Positions 8,120 through 16,203 of a stretch of DNA of 64,000 bases are shown here, one piece after another. The stretch is from an uncultured Draconibacterium sp. (lineage in GTDB: Bacteria; Bacteroidota; Bacteroidia; Bacteroidales; Prolixibacteraceae): assembly GCF_963676815.1 (NCBI RefSeq), contig NZ_OY781365.1, positions 2,018,501 through 2,082,500 of the forward strand. Direction: 5' to 3'. A program made the position numbers and the translations under genes. Under the pieces are notes generated by a model that was not told where the DNA came from, ran no database searches, and worked only from the letters and a program-made list of their open reading frames with translations. How positions within the stretch are numbered: the stretch's first letter is position 1; every line of letters starts with the position of its first letter.

Positions 8120-8215
8120 TTAAAACTTCCGCACCAACACCTCAGGCTTGGTATTTTTGCCTTTAATGCGGCTCATATTATACGAGCGTGTCTTTTTGTC
8201 GTGTACGTCGGCCAT
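8120..8215 (-). pseudogene. vsr: Truncated vsr (mismatch endonuclease) remnant
   Basis: The minus strand reads MADVHDKKTRSYNMSRIKGK, then NTKPEVLVRKF and a TAA after 31 codons. This is the conserved N-terminus of very-short-patch repair endonucleases, which are normally about 130-150 residues. No trace of the catalytic part follows. Vsr repairs T:G mismatches arising at 5-methylcytosine and is usually encoded beside a cytosine methyltransferase, absent here. The fragment lies between the small gene pair and the broken amidohydrolase. Confidence 0.85.
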
Positions 8216-8280
8216 GCCTCTAAAGTAAAAAGGAAAAAGTAGAAAGGCAAAAGTGGTAGAGTGGGAAGGCAAAAGGAAAA

Positions 8281-9035
8281 TCACGGCCTTTGCCTGAACC
8301 TTTCCCTTATGTGGTTTAAAAATTCCTGCACTACCCCATGCACCCGTTTATAGTTGCTGCACTTTTCGTTTGTTCCGGGTTTCAGGTAGAGTCGGCGGTT
8401 TACTTCCAGCATCAGCGATTGCACGCGTTTGTCGTTGTTGTACCAGCGCATGGGCACCAGTGTTCCGGCATAGGGGCGGTTAATTTCAACGGTAAATCCG
8501 CGTTCAACAAAAAACTGTTCAGCAAGGTTGGCCAGTTCGGGCGAGGTATGAAAAGCATCGGTACCCAGGTTAAAATCGGGGCGCTGCGGATCCTGGTCGA
8601 TATCGCGCAACAATGGCGTATCGGAAACGAATGACAGTCGATCAACAAAGCCCTGTTGTATTGCTTAAGCTGTCGTTCAACAGCCTCCGTTAAACCCTGG
8701 TGGTGTTCGTTGTAATACTTTTCCACTACCTCGAAGCGTAAAGCGGCACTCACATGTCGCATTGGCTTTCCCTCATCGGTTTTTTCATACAACACGCCCA
8801 TTCCGTATTTCGCCATGGGTTCAAGGGAGTCGTCGGTAAACCGTTCCACATCGCAAAATACCCGCGAGAAGGGAGCGATAACTGCCTCATCCTGATTATT
8901 GGCAAACAGCTCGTCGGTGTACCAGTCGGTGAGTTTTAGTATTTCTTCCTGTAAAGCTTCACCACTTAACAGAAAGCCTCTGCGATCAGGGATTTGAGTT
9001 GAGGCATGGGGGATGTGGAGAATAAGTTGTTTCAT
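8281..9035 (-). pseudogene. N-formylglutamate amidohydrolase, frameshifted
   Basis: Two frames together make one protein of about 251 residues. The first begins MKQLILHIPHASTQIPDRRG and reaches IDCHSF; the second continues SDTPLLRDIDQDPQRPDFNL to FRQRP. Restoring one T in the short T-run (A-run at 8625-8627 on the plus strand) rejoins them as DCHSFSDTPLL, the expected catalytic motif of the family. The enzyme hydrolyses N-formylglutamate in histidine breakdown. The defect could be true decay or a homopolymer sequencing error. No other hut gene lies nearby. Confidence 0.85.
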
Positions 9036-9060
9036 TTTTGTTTTGTTTGTGATTAGATAA

Positions 9061-9942
9061 ATGAGTTTGCTTCGTTCCCGAGTAGTCGGGACAAGCTGTT
9101 CTTCCTCGCAATGACGGATACATTTTAAAGGAATAGCAGCGGACAATGAACAAATTCATCCCGGCACGTCTTTCTCCTGTCCGCTGCCCGACATACCTAG
9201 GTTCAGAAGTCATTGCGAGCGTAGCGAAGCAATCTTGTAATAAGACATTGCTTGTAGGTATGAGATTACTTCGGTCGCTTCACTCCCTCGTAATGACAAA
9301 TACAAGTATACATGATAGCAGCGGACATCGACCATAATGGTTCGGGCCGATTTTCTCCTGTCCGCTGCCCGACATACCTAGGTTCAGAAGTCATTGCGAG
9401 CGTAACGAAGCAATCTTGTAATAAGACATTGCTTGTAGGTATGAGATTACTTCGGTCGCTACACTCTCTCGTAATGACAAATACAAGTATACATGAAGGC
9501 AGCGGACAACGACCATAATGGTCCGGGCACAATTTTCTCCTGTCCGCTGCCCGACACCCTCACATATAAACGTCATTGCGAGCGTAGCGAAGCAATCTTG
9601 TAATAAGACATTGCTTGTAGGTATGAGATTACTTCGGTCGCTACACTCCCTCGTAATGACAAATACAAGTATACATGAAGGCAGCGGACAATGAACAAAT
9701 TCATCCCGGCACGTCTTTCTCCTGTCCGCTGCCCGACACCCTTACATATAAACGTCATTGCGAGCGTAGCGAAGCAATCTTGTAATAAGACATTGCTTGT
9801 AGGTATGAGATTACTTCGGTCGCTTCACTCCCTCGTAATGACAAATACAAGTATACATGATAGCAGCGGACATCGACCATAATGGTTCGGGCACGATTTT
9901 CTTCTGTCCGCTGCCCGACACCCTCACATATACACGTCATTG
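9061..9942. repeat. Tandem composite repeats, ~182-bp period, five hairpins
   Basis: CATTGCGAGCGTAGCGAAGC starts at 9211, 9392, 9574 and 9756, and a truncated fifth CATTG lies at 9938 (periods 181, 182, 182, 182). Central hairpins GCAGCGGACA/TGTCCGCTGC lie at 9136-9187, 9318-9368, 9499-9550, 9681-9732 and 9863-9914. Two loop types occur: TTCATCCCGGCACG (first and fourth) and ACCATAATGG (the others). The array runs up to the stop codon of the 53-residue gene. Confidence 0.92.
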
Positions 9943-10104
9943 TTACTCGCCTTTCCGCCTCCGCAACATAGCTTCCCGCATTTCTTTTGATACGGGCATC
10001 ATAATACCCCCGGTTTTTTGGCCCCTTTTAATACCATGGGCTTCCAGCCATTTTTCTCCCTCTTCCCGGGTCATTTCGGAAAACTTCTTTTGATCTTCTT
10101 TCAT
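9943..10104 (-). CDS. 53-residue basic protein
   Basis: The reading frame begins MKEDQKKFSEMTREEGEKWL and ends EAMLRRRKGE. It is hydrophilic and strongly charged with no signal peptide, mostly helical, with a KRGQKTGGIMMP turn. Codon use looks coding, and the stop codon falls right at the border of the tandem repeats. I recognise no family. Confidence 0.55.
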   Translation of the reverse strand: MKEDQKKFSEMTREEGEKWLEAHGIKRGQKTGGIMMPVSKEMREAMLRRRKGE

Positions 10105-10328
10105 TTTACACAAATTTTAAAACGTTAATATTTGTGCACCATGTACTTTCGGAAAATTGTCTGAATTGTAATTGTTTTTGACAGACTGTCCGCATACTAG
10201 TGTTATTACACTCAACCACCGTGGCTTTACTTGCTCGGTTGGCGCCGGATTGCTCCGGGCTCATGATGCATTACAAATATGTTCAATAAAGTTGAAAGAA
10301 ACAAATCAGGGAAAAAGGAAAAGGTGGG

Positions 10329-11060
10329 CTAATTGTTTGCTGTTTCGCGGCTGTAGATAAGCGGCATTTGTCCTTTACAGCGCTTCCAGGTGTCGTTGTC
10401 GCATATTAGTTCGGCCATAAAACGGGCAACGTTTATGCGGCTTACTTTTCCGGGATTTAAGACAGCACTTCGTATGGGTGAAGGATGGATCTCGTAGGGG
10501 CTCACGCTGTCCTCATCGATCAGGCCGTCGGGGCGTACTGCTGTCCATTCAATAAACGGATGGTGCTGCCCGATCTGTGTCCGGAGATATTCGGCGGCCT
10601 GTATATTATCGGTAACAGGAGGCACCAGTGCACGTAGCAGTGAAATCGCAATTTTCTCAGCCGAAACAAGGGGCTCGTTCAGATCGCGGTTTTGATTGCC
10701 GGAAGTATTCATTAATATAAACTTCACCGGCCTTTGTGGTTTATTCACCGCAATGGCTTCACACAGCCGGCGTACAGCATCTGTTACCAGGCGACGCGGT
10801 TTTCCGTACATACCTTTAAAGGTCATGTTGTGCCCCAGACATGAAACTACGGCATCGCAGTCGCGAACCAATTCGGCCATCGTATTATCGCTAAGCTCCA
10901 GCACCGGGGCTTCAACTACTTTCAGGTTCTTATCGTGCAGCACCGCACTCAGTTTTTCTGTCGACCGCACAACGGCTGTTACTTTTTCGCCGCGATCCAA
11001 TAAATCTTTTACCAGCAGGCGCCCTGTTGCCCCGCTTGCTCCAACAATTAAAATGTTCAT
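10329..11060 (-). CDS. NAD(P)H-binding atypical SDR-family protein
   Basis: 243 residues with an N-terminal Rossmann motif (GASGATG, residues 7-13) and the NmrA/atypical SDR pattern: AVVRSTEKL after beta-2, VVSCLGHN after beta-4 and FILMNTSGNQNRD. It should bind NAD(P)H and act as a reductase or redox sensor; the substrate cannot be inferred. It stands alone, with 224 bases of gene-free sequence on its 3' side and a composite repeat pair on its 5' side. Confidence 0.8.
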   Translation of the reverse strand: MNILIVGASGATGRLLVKDLLDRGEKVTAVVRSTEKLSAVLHDKNLKVVEAPVLELSDNTMAELVRDCDAVVSCLGHNMTFKGMYGKPRRLVTDAVRRLCEAIAVNKPQRPVKFILMNTSGNQNRDLNEPLVSAEKIAISLLRALVPPVTDNIQAAEYLRTQIGQHHPFIEWTAVRPDGLIDEDSVSPYEIHPSPIRSAVLNPGKVSRINVARFMAELICDNDTWKRCKGQMPLIYSRETANN

Positions 11061-11211
11061 CGTTTCTTCTTTGCGTTATAAGGTAGGACATTTTGAGTTG
11101 GATCGACAAATAAATACGACCTATACGAGCACAGGATCGACGAAAGAGGGATATGTGAAGGTTGCTTCGCTCGCAAGCAATTCTTGCCCCTTGTTAGAAA
11201 CGAGGGGTAGA

Positions 11212-11560
11212 AGAGAGATTGCTTCAGTCGTTCCTCCCTCGCAATGATAATACTTGAATATTATGAAATGCAGCGGACAAATAACATCTTCATCCGGGCA
11301 CGATTCACTCCTGTCCGCTGCCAACACACCCAATTATGCATGTCATTGCGAACGAAGTGAAGCAATCTGGTATCAGTAAGACATTGCTTATTTAAAAAGG
11401 AGATTGCTTCGGTCGTTGCACTCCCTCGCAATGACAAAACTTGAATATTATGAAATGCAGCGGACAAATAACATCTTCATCCCGGCACGACTCACTCCTG
11501 TCCGCTGCCTAATAGACACTACAGAACATTCATTGCGAGCGTAGCGAAGCAATCTAATTA
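11212..11560. repeat. Two tandem composite repeats, ~187-bp period
   Basis: Hairpins GCAGCGGACA/TGTCCGCTGC lie at 11270-11321 and 11457-11508, 187 bp apart. Both carry an ACATCTTCATCC loop. They are flanked by GATTGCTTC to CGCAATGA arms on the left and CATTGCGAA/CGAGC to GCAATCT arms on the right. This is the last copy of the element seen in the window. Confidence 0.9.
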
Positions 11561-11574
11561 CTGTTTAGCTAATA

Positions 11575-12561
11575 TTAGAGAGATCCCTTCACCACAATTT
11601 CACTAATTTTTCCGGCTACTTCGAGGGCTGCATTACGACCGGTGTCGCGGAAAAGAACTTTGCCGCTTTTTTTGTCGGTGAGTGTAATTTCGAGTGTTGA
11701 AGTCATGCTTTCGCTGATACGACCATCCATAAAGCCGGCAATAGGCGATGCCAGTTCGGTAGCATGATCGCGGTGTGCCAGTACTTCGAGGCGGTATTTT
11801 TTGTTTTCCATCAACAATTCAACCTGCTCCCTGTTGGCAAAAGACCGTAGCAGTTTGGTGCCGTTGTAGGTGGTGAACTGATACAGCTTGCCGTTAACAT
11901 ACAAACCGGCAATAAAGCCCACAAAAGAACTTCGCAGCCATGGTATTTTTGCCACCGACGCTTTAAAAGAAATGCCGGGTTGCGCAAAGTGGTTCGACTG
12001 CATCCAGAAATACGCCGATGGAAAAGAGTGGCCCCAGTCTTTTTCGATGTAACCGCGTCCGCCACTAAAATCGATGGATTTCCCCCGGATTTCTATGGTC
12101 CCTTCCAGTTCATGATCCATACTCACGATTCCGTGGTAGCACTCCATAAAAGGCACAAAAGTATAAGGCCCCATAATACCCGGCGAGTACCACCTGTTGG
12201 GCCAGGGAACCGTGTTTTTGAACTGCAGCATTCCGGAATAATCGTTGAGTGCCAGCTTTATGCTGATGCCCGTAAATTCATTCTCTCCAATGCGGACATG
12301 AAAGGAACCGGAAGCGGCAGAAAAGGTATCGGCAGGAAAGGAAATATATTCAGCTGTTTGTGCTTTGCCATCGAGCACCTGGATAAAAGTATGCTGTTCG
12401 CCCTGATCATCCATAGCTATTCCGGGGATAAAAGCAAAAGCCTCCTGCTCATCGGCTGAGATAACTTTATAGTACCACCCTTCGAAATATCGTTTGGTGC
12501 GCCTCCAGCCATGGTAACGTTCGGGGTGGAACAGTGCTTTTATTTGTTTAATGGTTCTCAT
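11575..12561 (-). CDS. Tocopherol cyclase-like protein
   Basis: 328 residues without a signal peptide. It begins with the family signature (FHPERYHGWRRTKRYFEGWY) and contains WYSPGIMGPYTFVPFMECYHG and EKDWGHSFPSAYFW, typical of the tocopherol cyclase-like/lipocalin-related family (PF14249). Plant members close the chromanol ring of vitamin E; bacterial homologues in non-phototrophs are uncharacterised and may act on other prenylquinones or lipids. No tocopherol pathway genes are nearby, so that activity should not be assumed. Confidence 0.8.
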   Translation of the reverse strand: MRTIKQIKALFHPERYHGWRRTKRYFEGWYYKVISADEQEAFAFIPGIAMDDQGEQHTFIQVLDGKAQTAEYISFPADTFSAASGSFHVRIGENEFTGISIKLALNDYSGMLQFKNTVPWPNRWYSPGIMGPYTFVPFMECYHGIVSMDHELEGTIEIRGKSIDFSGGRGYIEKDWGHSFPSAYFWMQSNHFAQPGISFKASVAKIPWLRSSFVGFIAGLYVNGKLYQFTTYNGTKLLRSFANREQVELLMENKKYRLEVLAHRDHATELASPIAGFMDGRISESMTSTLEITLTDKKSGKVLFRDTGRNAALEVAGKISEIVVKGSL

Positions 12562-12631
12562 TGTGTTTAAAGGTAATAAGAATAAATTATGATGCCTTTC
12601 TGATTCGGGATTTGAAGCGTGAACATTGTCA

Positions 12632-12725
12632 GTCCAACCCCTACAGGGTTGTGGACATTATTCACACCTATTTGTTATGAAAAACCAACCCGTTCCGGGT
12701 TGAATAAGCTACCCTGCTGTAGGCT
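12632..12725. repeat. Short palindromic intergenic repeats
   Basis: Two imperfect palindromes lie close together: CCAACCCCTACAGGGTTGTG near 12634 and AACCCGTTCCGGGTT near 12688. They are a second repeat type, distinct from the composite element, between two minus-strand genes. Confidence 0.55.
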
Positions 12726-12770
12726 TACGGGTATCCAAAATGTATATTCTCTTAATTCGGACAAAGGGGT

Positions 12771-13301
12771 TTATTCCTCCAGAAAAAGGATTTTGTCGAT
12801 TTCAATGCTAAAAGCCTCTTCCTTTTTGTTGCCGATTAGCAGGGCAAACTCCTGAATTTTCCCTCCTGCAAAATTGGGCAGATCGAGGGTGCATCCCCGG
12901 AATGACGGATACATATCTTTTAAAGCAACTTTGATATCCTGCCACTCTCCCGATGTGGTGAAATAGGCAATGTACGAGTAGTTGTCGCCTGCCCGGTCTT
13001 TAATGCGCATCTGGTAACGTTTTCCATCGCCTTTTACACGCAGCGCCAGATATTGATAGCCCGTAGTTTCCAGCGGAGTAAAACGGTAGTGCACCGATGA
13101 AAATCCGCCATTGTTTTCGAGCGAAACTTGTCCCTGAAAAACGGCATTGCCTTGTTCGTTGAACAGAAATGAGCAGGTAGAACGTCCACCCATAACTCCG
13201 TCGTTAACGGTATACCAGTCCTCGAGTGTGGCGGTTTTGCTAAAATCGTACAATACTCCGGTGTTCATTTGTAAAAAAGCGATTACGATGAATACTAACA
13301 T
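12771..13301 (-). CDS. CIA30-family protein (NDUFAF1-like)
   Basis: 176 residues. A short hydrophobic N-terminus (MLVFIVIAFLQMNTG) suggests export or membrane attachment. The core WYTVNDGVMGGRSTCSF is the CIA30 signature, followed by a jelly-roll-like domain (GGFSSVHYRF, LALRVKGDGKRYQMRI, DMYPSFRG). In eukaryotes the family assists complex I assembly; in bacteria the role is unknown and the fold resembles carbohydrate-binding domains. The predicted export argues against a complex I role here. Confidence 0.8.
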   Translation of the reverse strand: MLVFIVIAFLQMNTGVLYDFSKTATLEDWYTVNDGVMGGRSTCSFLFNEQGNAVFQGQVSLENNGGFSSVHYRFTPLETTGYQYLALRVKGDGKRYQMRIKDRAGDNYSYIAYFTTSGEWQDIKVALKDMYPSFRGCTLDLPNFAGGKIQEFALLIGNKKEEAFSIEIDKILFLEE

Positions 13302-13483
13302 TTTGCAGGAATTTCAGTTACGGACAATCAACTGTTTTTGATGACCGCAATTCATTTGCTATCCTTACTAAGGTAGTGAAATTATGGGAAGTTGGAGGAT
13401 TGTGAATTTGGTGGATTTGGTATTGAAGCCAGACCACCCCGTCAGCGAAATCGTTTGTGGTATTTCATAGCCAATACTGTATC

Positions 13484-13634
13484 GCTACCACCCCTCCTGA
13501 GAGGAGGGGAAATTATAGTGCTGTGGGTTTGTTTTTGGTTCAAAATCGAATTGGAAGGCGAATAATTTCTCCTCCTGTGAGGAGTACCGATGATGGAGCG
13601 CAGTGGAATCAGGGGGAGGTGGTGATTCGTCGCA
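13484..13634. repeat. MITE-like element with imperfect terminal inverted repeats
   Basis: The left end ACCACCCCTCCTGAGAGG and right end TCAGGGGGAGGTGGTGATTC are imperfect inverted repeats. Inner hairpins CCCCTCCTGAGAGGAGGGG and CTCCTCCTGTGAGGAG lie between them. There is no gene in 13302-13742; the rest shows nothing clear apart from the terminator. Confidence 0.55.
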
Positions 13635-13650
13635 AACTAGGGATATAAAA

Positions 13651-13688
13651 GATAAAGGAGCTACTCTGTACAGAGTAGCTCCTTTATC
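13651..13688 (-). terminator. Perfect 38-bp palindrome terminator
   Basis: GATAAAGGAGCTACTCTG and its exact complement surround a central TA. Read on the minus strand it is followed by TTTTAT, so it probably ends transcription of the PQQ-repeat gene 54 bases upstream. Confidence 0.75.
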
Positions 13689-13742
13689 CCAGAATATTTT
13701 CAATAAGCTTTTAAATCCTCCGGATTTTTTTGTGGCTATAAA

Positions 13743-15032
13743 CTAGCTTTCCTTTAACTCCACACAGACCAGCTTTTCGTTATCGCGGGCCAGTAGTTTG
13801 CCATCGGCATAGGCCATTGGTGCCCATGCCTGTGAACCTTTCATGGTGAAAAACGAAGCTTTACCCACTTCTTTGTAACCGTCGGGTGTAGGATCGATCA
13901 GGTGCAGATCGCCATTTTTACCGTTTTGGTTGATGATCATTCCGTCGATCATAATGATGGCTCCCAACTCGAAACCAGGTGCAGATTTTTGAGGCCAGCA
14001 ACGTTCGCCCTGCCAGTTTAAACAGGCCATTTCGTTTACCCGGTGGTTGTTGTTCAGGTAAATATGCTCGCCAATAACTACGGGAGGATGCATTTTACAT
14101 CCTGCTTCTTCAGTCCGAAAAAGTTCGTTAAGGCTAAATGATTCGCCATCGGCATTTACTTCCAGCAGAATGGTAACGGGTTCGTAAACATCTTTATAAG
14201 CACACGAAGTTAAGAGCAAATGTGTATCGTCAACCGCAACCGGTGGCGCAATACACGCAAACGAATCGAAGCCTTTATAGCTCCACAGTTCTTTACCGGT
14301 TTTTACTTCGAAGGCCACTACTTCGTCGGTGGTAAATCCATCGCCTTTAACACACGAGCTGGTCATAATCACCTGCTCAATACCGCCATAGTTGCCTAAT
14401 ATTGGCGACACATGAAAACGGTAGCCTGTTAATCTGCGGCTCTCCCAAACCACGTCTCCACTGCGTTTATTGTAGGCCACCACCCCGGCTTTTTCGCCTT
14501 GCGGAGCCACAATTACCAAATCGCCGGTAACAATGGGCGATGCTGAAAATCCCCAGTTATCCAGTTCTCCGCCATAATCGGCTAACAAATCGTGCGACCA
14601 AACCGGCTGGTGGGTACTTTTATCGATACAATGAAAATGCCCGTGCGGACCTACGCTCCAGATATAGTTTTCGTCAACCACCGGTACTGCCCGCGATCCC
14701 GGGTAAGGCAACTCGCCTTCTGCTTTGTAGGTATAGTTCCATTTTTCGGCTCCTGTTTCCAGGTCGATGCAACGCAACACATCGCTTTCGCCTTTTATAC
14801 GGTCGAGGACAAACACCTCGCCGTTATATACTGCTGCTCCGCCAAAACCAGGGCCAAGCGGGAACTCCCAGGCTTTTTCCGGGCCGGCTTCGGGCCACTC
14901 GCGAAGTATACCTTCCTCGCTGATGGTAGCATTTCTGTCGGGGCCAAGGTATTGCGGCCAGTTGGTACTTTTTTGCTGCGAACAGCTCACTAAAATAAAT
15001 GTAAATACGGCTAGAATAAGTCGATTTTGCAT
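13743..15032 (-). CDS. PQQ-repeat beta-propeller lipoprotein
   Basis: 429 residues with a lipoprotein signal (ILAVFTFILVSC, lipobox Cys near residue 17). The mature part has repeated blades of the PQQ-binding-like type (GAAVYNGEVFVLDR, RCIDLETGAEKWNY, FHCIDKSTHQPVWS, AYNKRSGDVVWES). No quinoprotein dehydrogenase active-site motif is obvious, so it is probably a scaffold or binding propeller in the periplasm or on the outer membrane. It stands alone and ends at a strong palindromic terminator. Confidence 0.85.
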   Translation of the reverse strand: MQNRLILAVFTFILVSCSQQKSTNWPQYLGPDRNATISEEGILREWPEAGPEKAWEFPLGPGFGGAAVYNGEVFVLDRIKGESDVLRCIDLETGAEKWNYTYKAEGELPYPGSRAVPVVDENYIWSVGPHGHFHCIDKSTHQPVWSHDLLADYGGELDNWGFSASPIVTGDLVIVAPQGEKAGVVAYNKRSGDVVWESRRLTGYRFHVSPILGNYGGIEQVIMTSSCVKGDGFTTDEVVAFEVKTGKELWSYKGFDSFACIAPPVAVDDTHLLLTSCAYKDVYEPVTILLEVNADGESFSLNELFRTEEAGCKMHPPVVIGEHIYLNNNHRVNEMACLNWQGERCWPQKSAPGFELGAIIMIDGMIINQNGKNGDLHLIDPTPDGYKEVGKASFFTMKGSQAWAPMAYADGKLLARDNEKLVCVELKES

Positions 15033-15184
15033 AATGAGATTATAAAATGGTTTTTCTCAAAAATAGCAAAAAAGTGATTGAAGAAAAGAGCTAATGAGGT
15101 TAATGGGTTGTTAAGCACTACTCTGCCACTCGTTTGTAAGGAAGAGCTGGCTAACTGTTGATTGTATCGACACCAACAATATAC

Positions 15185-16138
15185 CTAGTTACTCTGCACT
15201 ACCTCCCTAAAAAATGCCACCACATCCTCTTTTACTTCCTCCGGATGTTTATGCCCAATGCCTTCGTAAAGACGGATATCGGCATTAACCTGAGAAGCTT
15301 TGTACAGTTGCCTGCAGTTATTCCAACGTTCGGGCTGCATTTCCTCTCCCAGAAGATTAAAAATCTGTTCTCTTTCGGCTTGCGAAAAAGCGTCGTCGTA
15401 AGGTACAGCATCATTATCATCGAGCTGTCCCATAAAATAAAATTGTGGCGTTTTCAAAAAGCGGTCTTTCTGAAAGGCGCTACCGGTAAGCTTTTCCATA
15501 TCGTTGGTGCCGATAGGGTAATTCAGTGTATCCTGCTCCAGTTCTGCTTCAGGAAGCATTAATAATCCATTCAGTCCGCCTGCTGCAACAGCACGAACGT
15601 AAGCAGGGTGAAGCAGTGTAAAACGGTTGGCAAAAGTTCCTGAGGCTGAAAATCCGGTTAACAGAAATTGGTCATGCGACAAAATATCTTTGTCATTTAA
15701 AATCGTTTGTGCGTGCTTAAACATTTCGATGAGTTGCAGATCGATGCGTTGTAAAGGCGGTTGCTTTTGTAACATTACATCCCGGTCGAGTGCATGGGTA
15801 TAGACCTTCCAGTTTGTTTTCGAGCGCGGAAACACCGGTACCATCAGTGGACATTTGAGCTTTCGTGCCACATAATTTCCCAGGTAATAATCAATGGTTG
15901 CAGTTCGTTCAGCCTTTTCAACATGTTTTTGCAAATCATCATCGGCAAACCCCGAATTATTTGGCTCAACAATTACAAATGTCTTTTCTTTTTCCGTCAC
16001 CCCGTTCGGGATAAATAGAAAATAGGGGAATTGGAAAGCATCTGTTTCCCTGGGTTCTACAAATATAAGTTCTCCTCCGTGATTCTTGCACCCGGCAATA
16101 AGCACAACCAGGAAAAAATAAATCAGTCGTTTATTCAT
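15185..16138 (-). CDS. Alpha/beta-hydrolase-fold lipoprotein
   Basis: 317 residues with a lipoprotein signal (FFLVVLIAGC). The nucleophile elbow reads GFSASG (Ser in the G-x-S-x-G pattern), preceded by DQFLLT, and a candidate catalytic His lies in YEGIGHKHPEEV near the C-terminus. It is predicted to be an envelope-anchored esterase or peptidase; the substrate is unknown. It is separated by 65 bases from the acyltransferase gene on the same strand, so the two may be cotranscribed. Confidence 0.75.
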   Translation of the reverse strand: MNKRLIYFFLVVLIAGCKNHGGELIFVEPRETDAFQFPYFLFIPNGVTEKEKTFVIVEPNNSGFADDDLQKHVEKAERTATIDYYLGNYVARKLKCPLMVPVFPRSKTNWKVYTHALDRDVMLQKQPPLQRIDLQLIEMFKHAQTILNDKDILSHDQFLLTGFSASGTFANRFTLLHPAYVRAVAAGGLNGLLMLPEAELEQDTLNYPIGTNDMEKLTGSAFQKDRFLKTPQFYFMGQLDDNDAVPYDDAFSQAEREQIFNLLGEEMQPERWNNCRQLYKASQVNADIRLYEGIGHKHPEEVKEDVVAFFREVVQSN

Positions 16139-16203
16139 TGTTCTGCTTTACGTTGAAAAGTTAGTTTATTGGTCTCTTTTATGTCGGTTCTGTTACGTTC
16201 TTT

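Noticed and set aside
10105..10328. tRNA-like or small RNA gene in the gap before the SDR gene
   Set aside because: No cloverleaf or conserved RNA motif could be folded by eye; no terminator-like stem follows.
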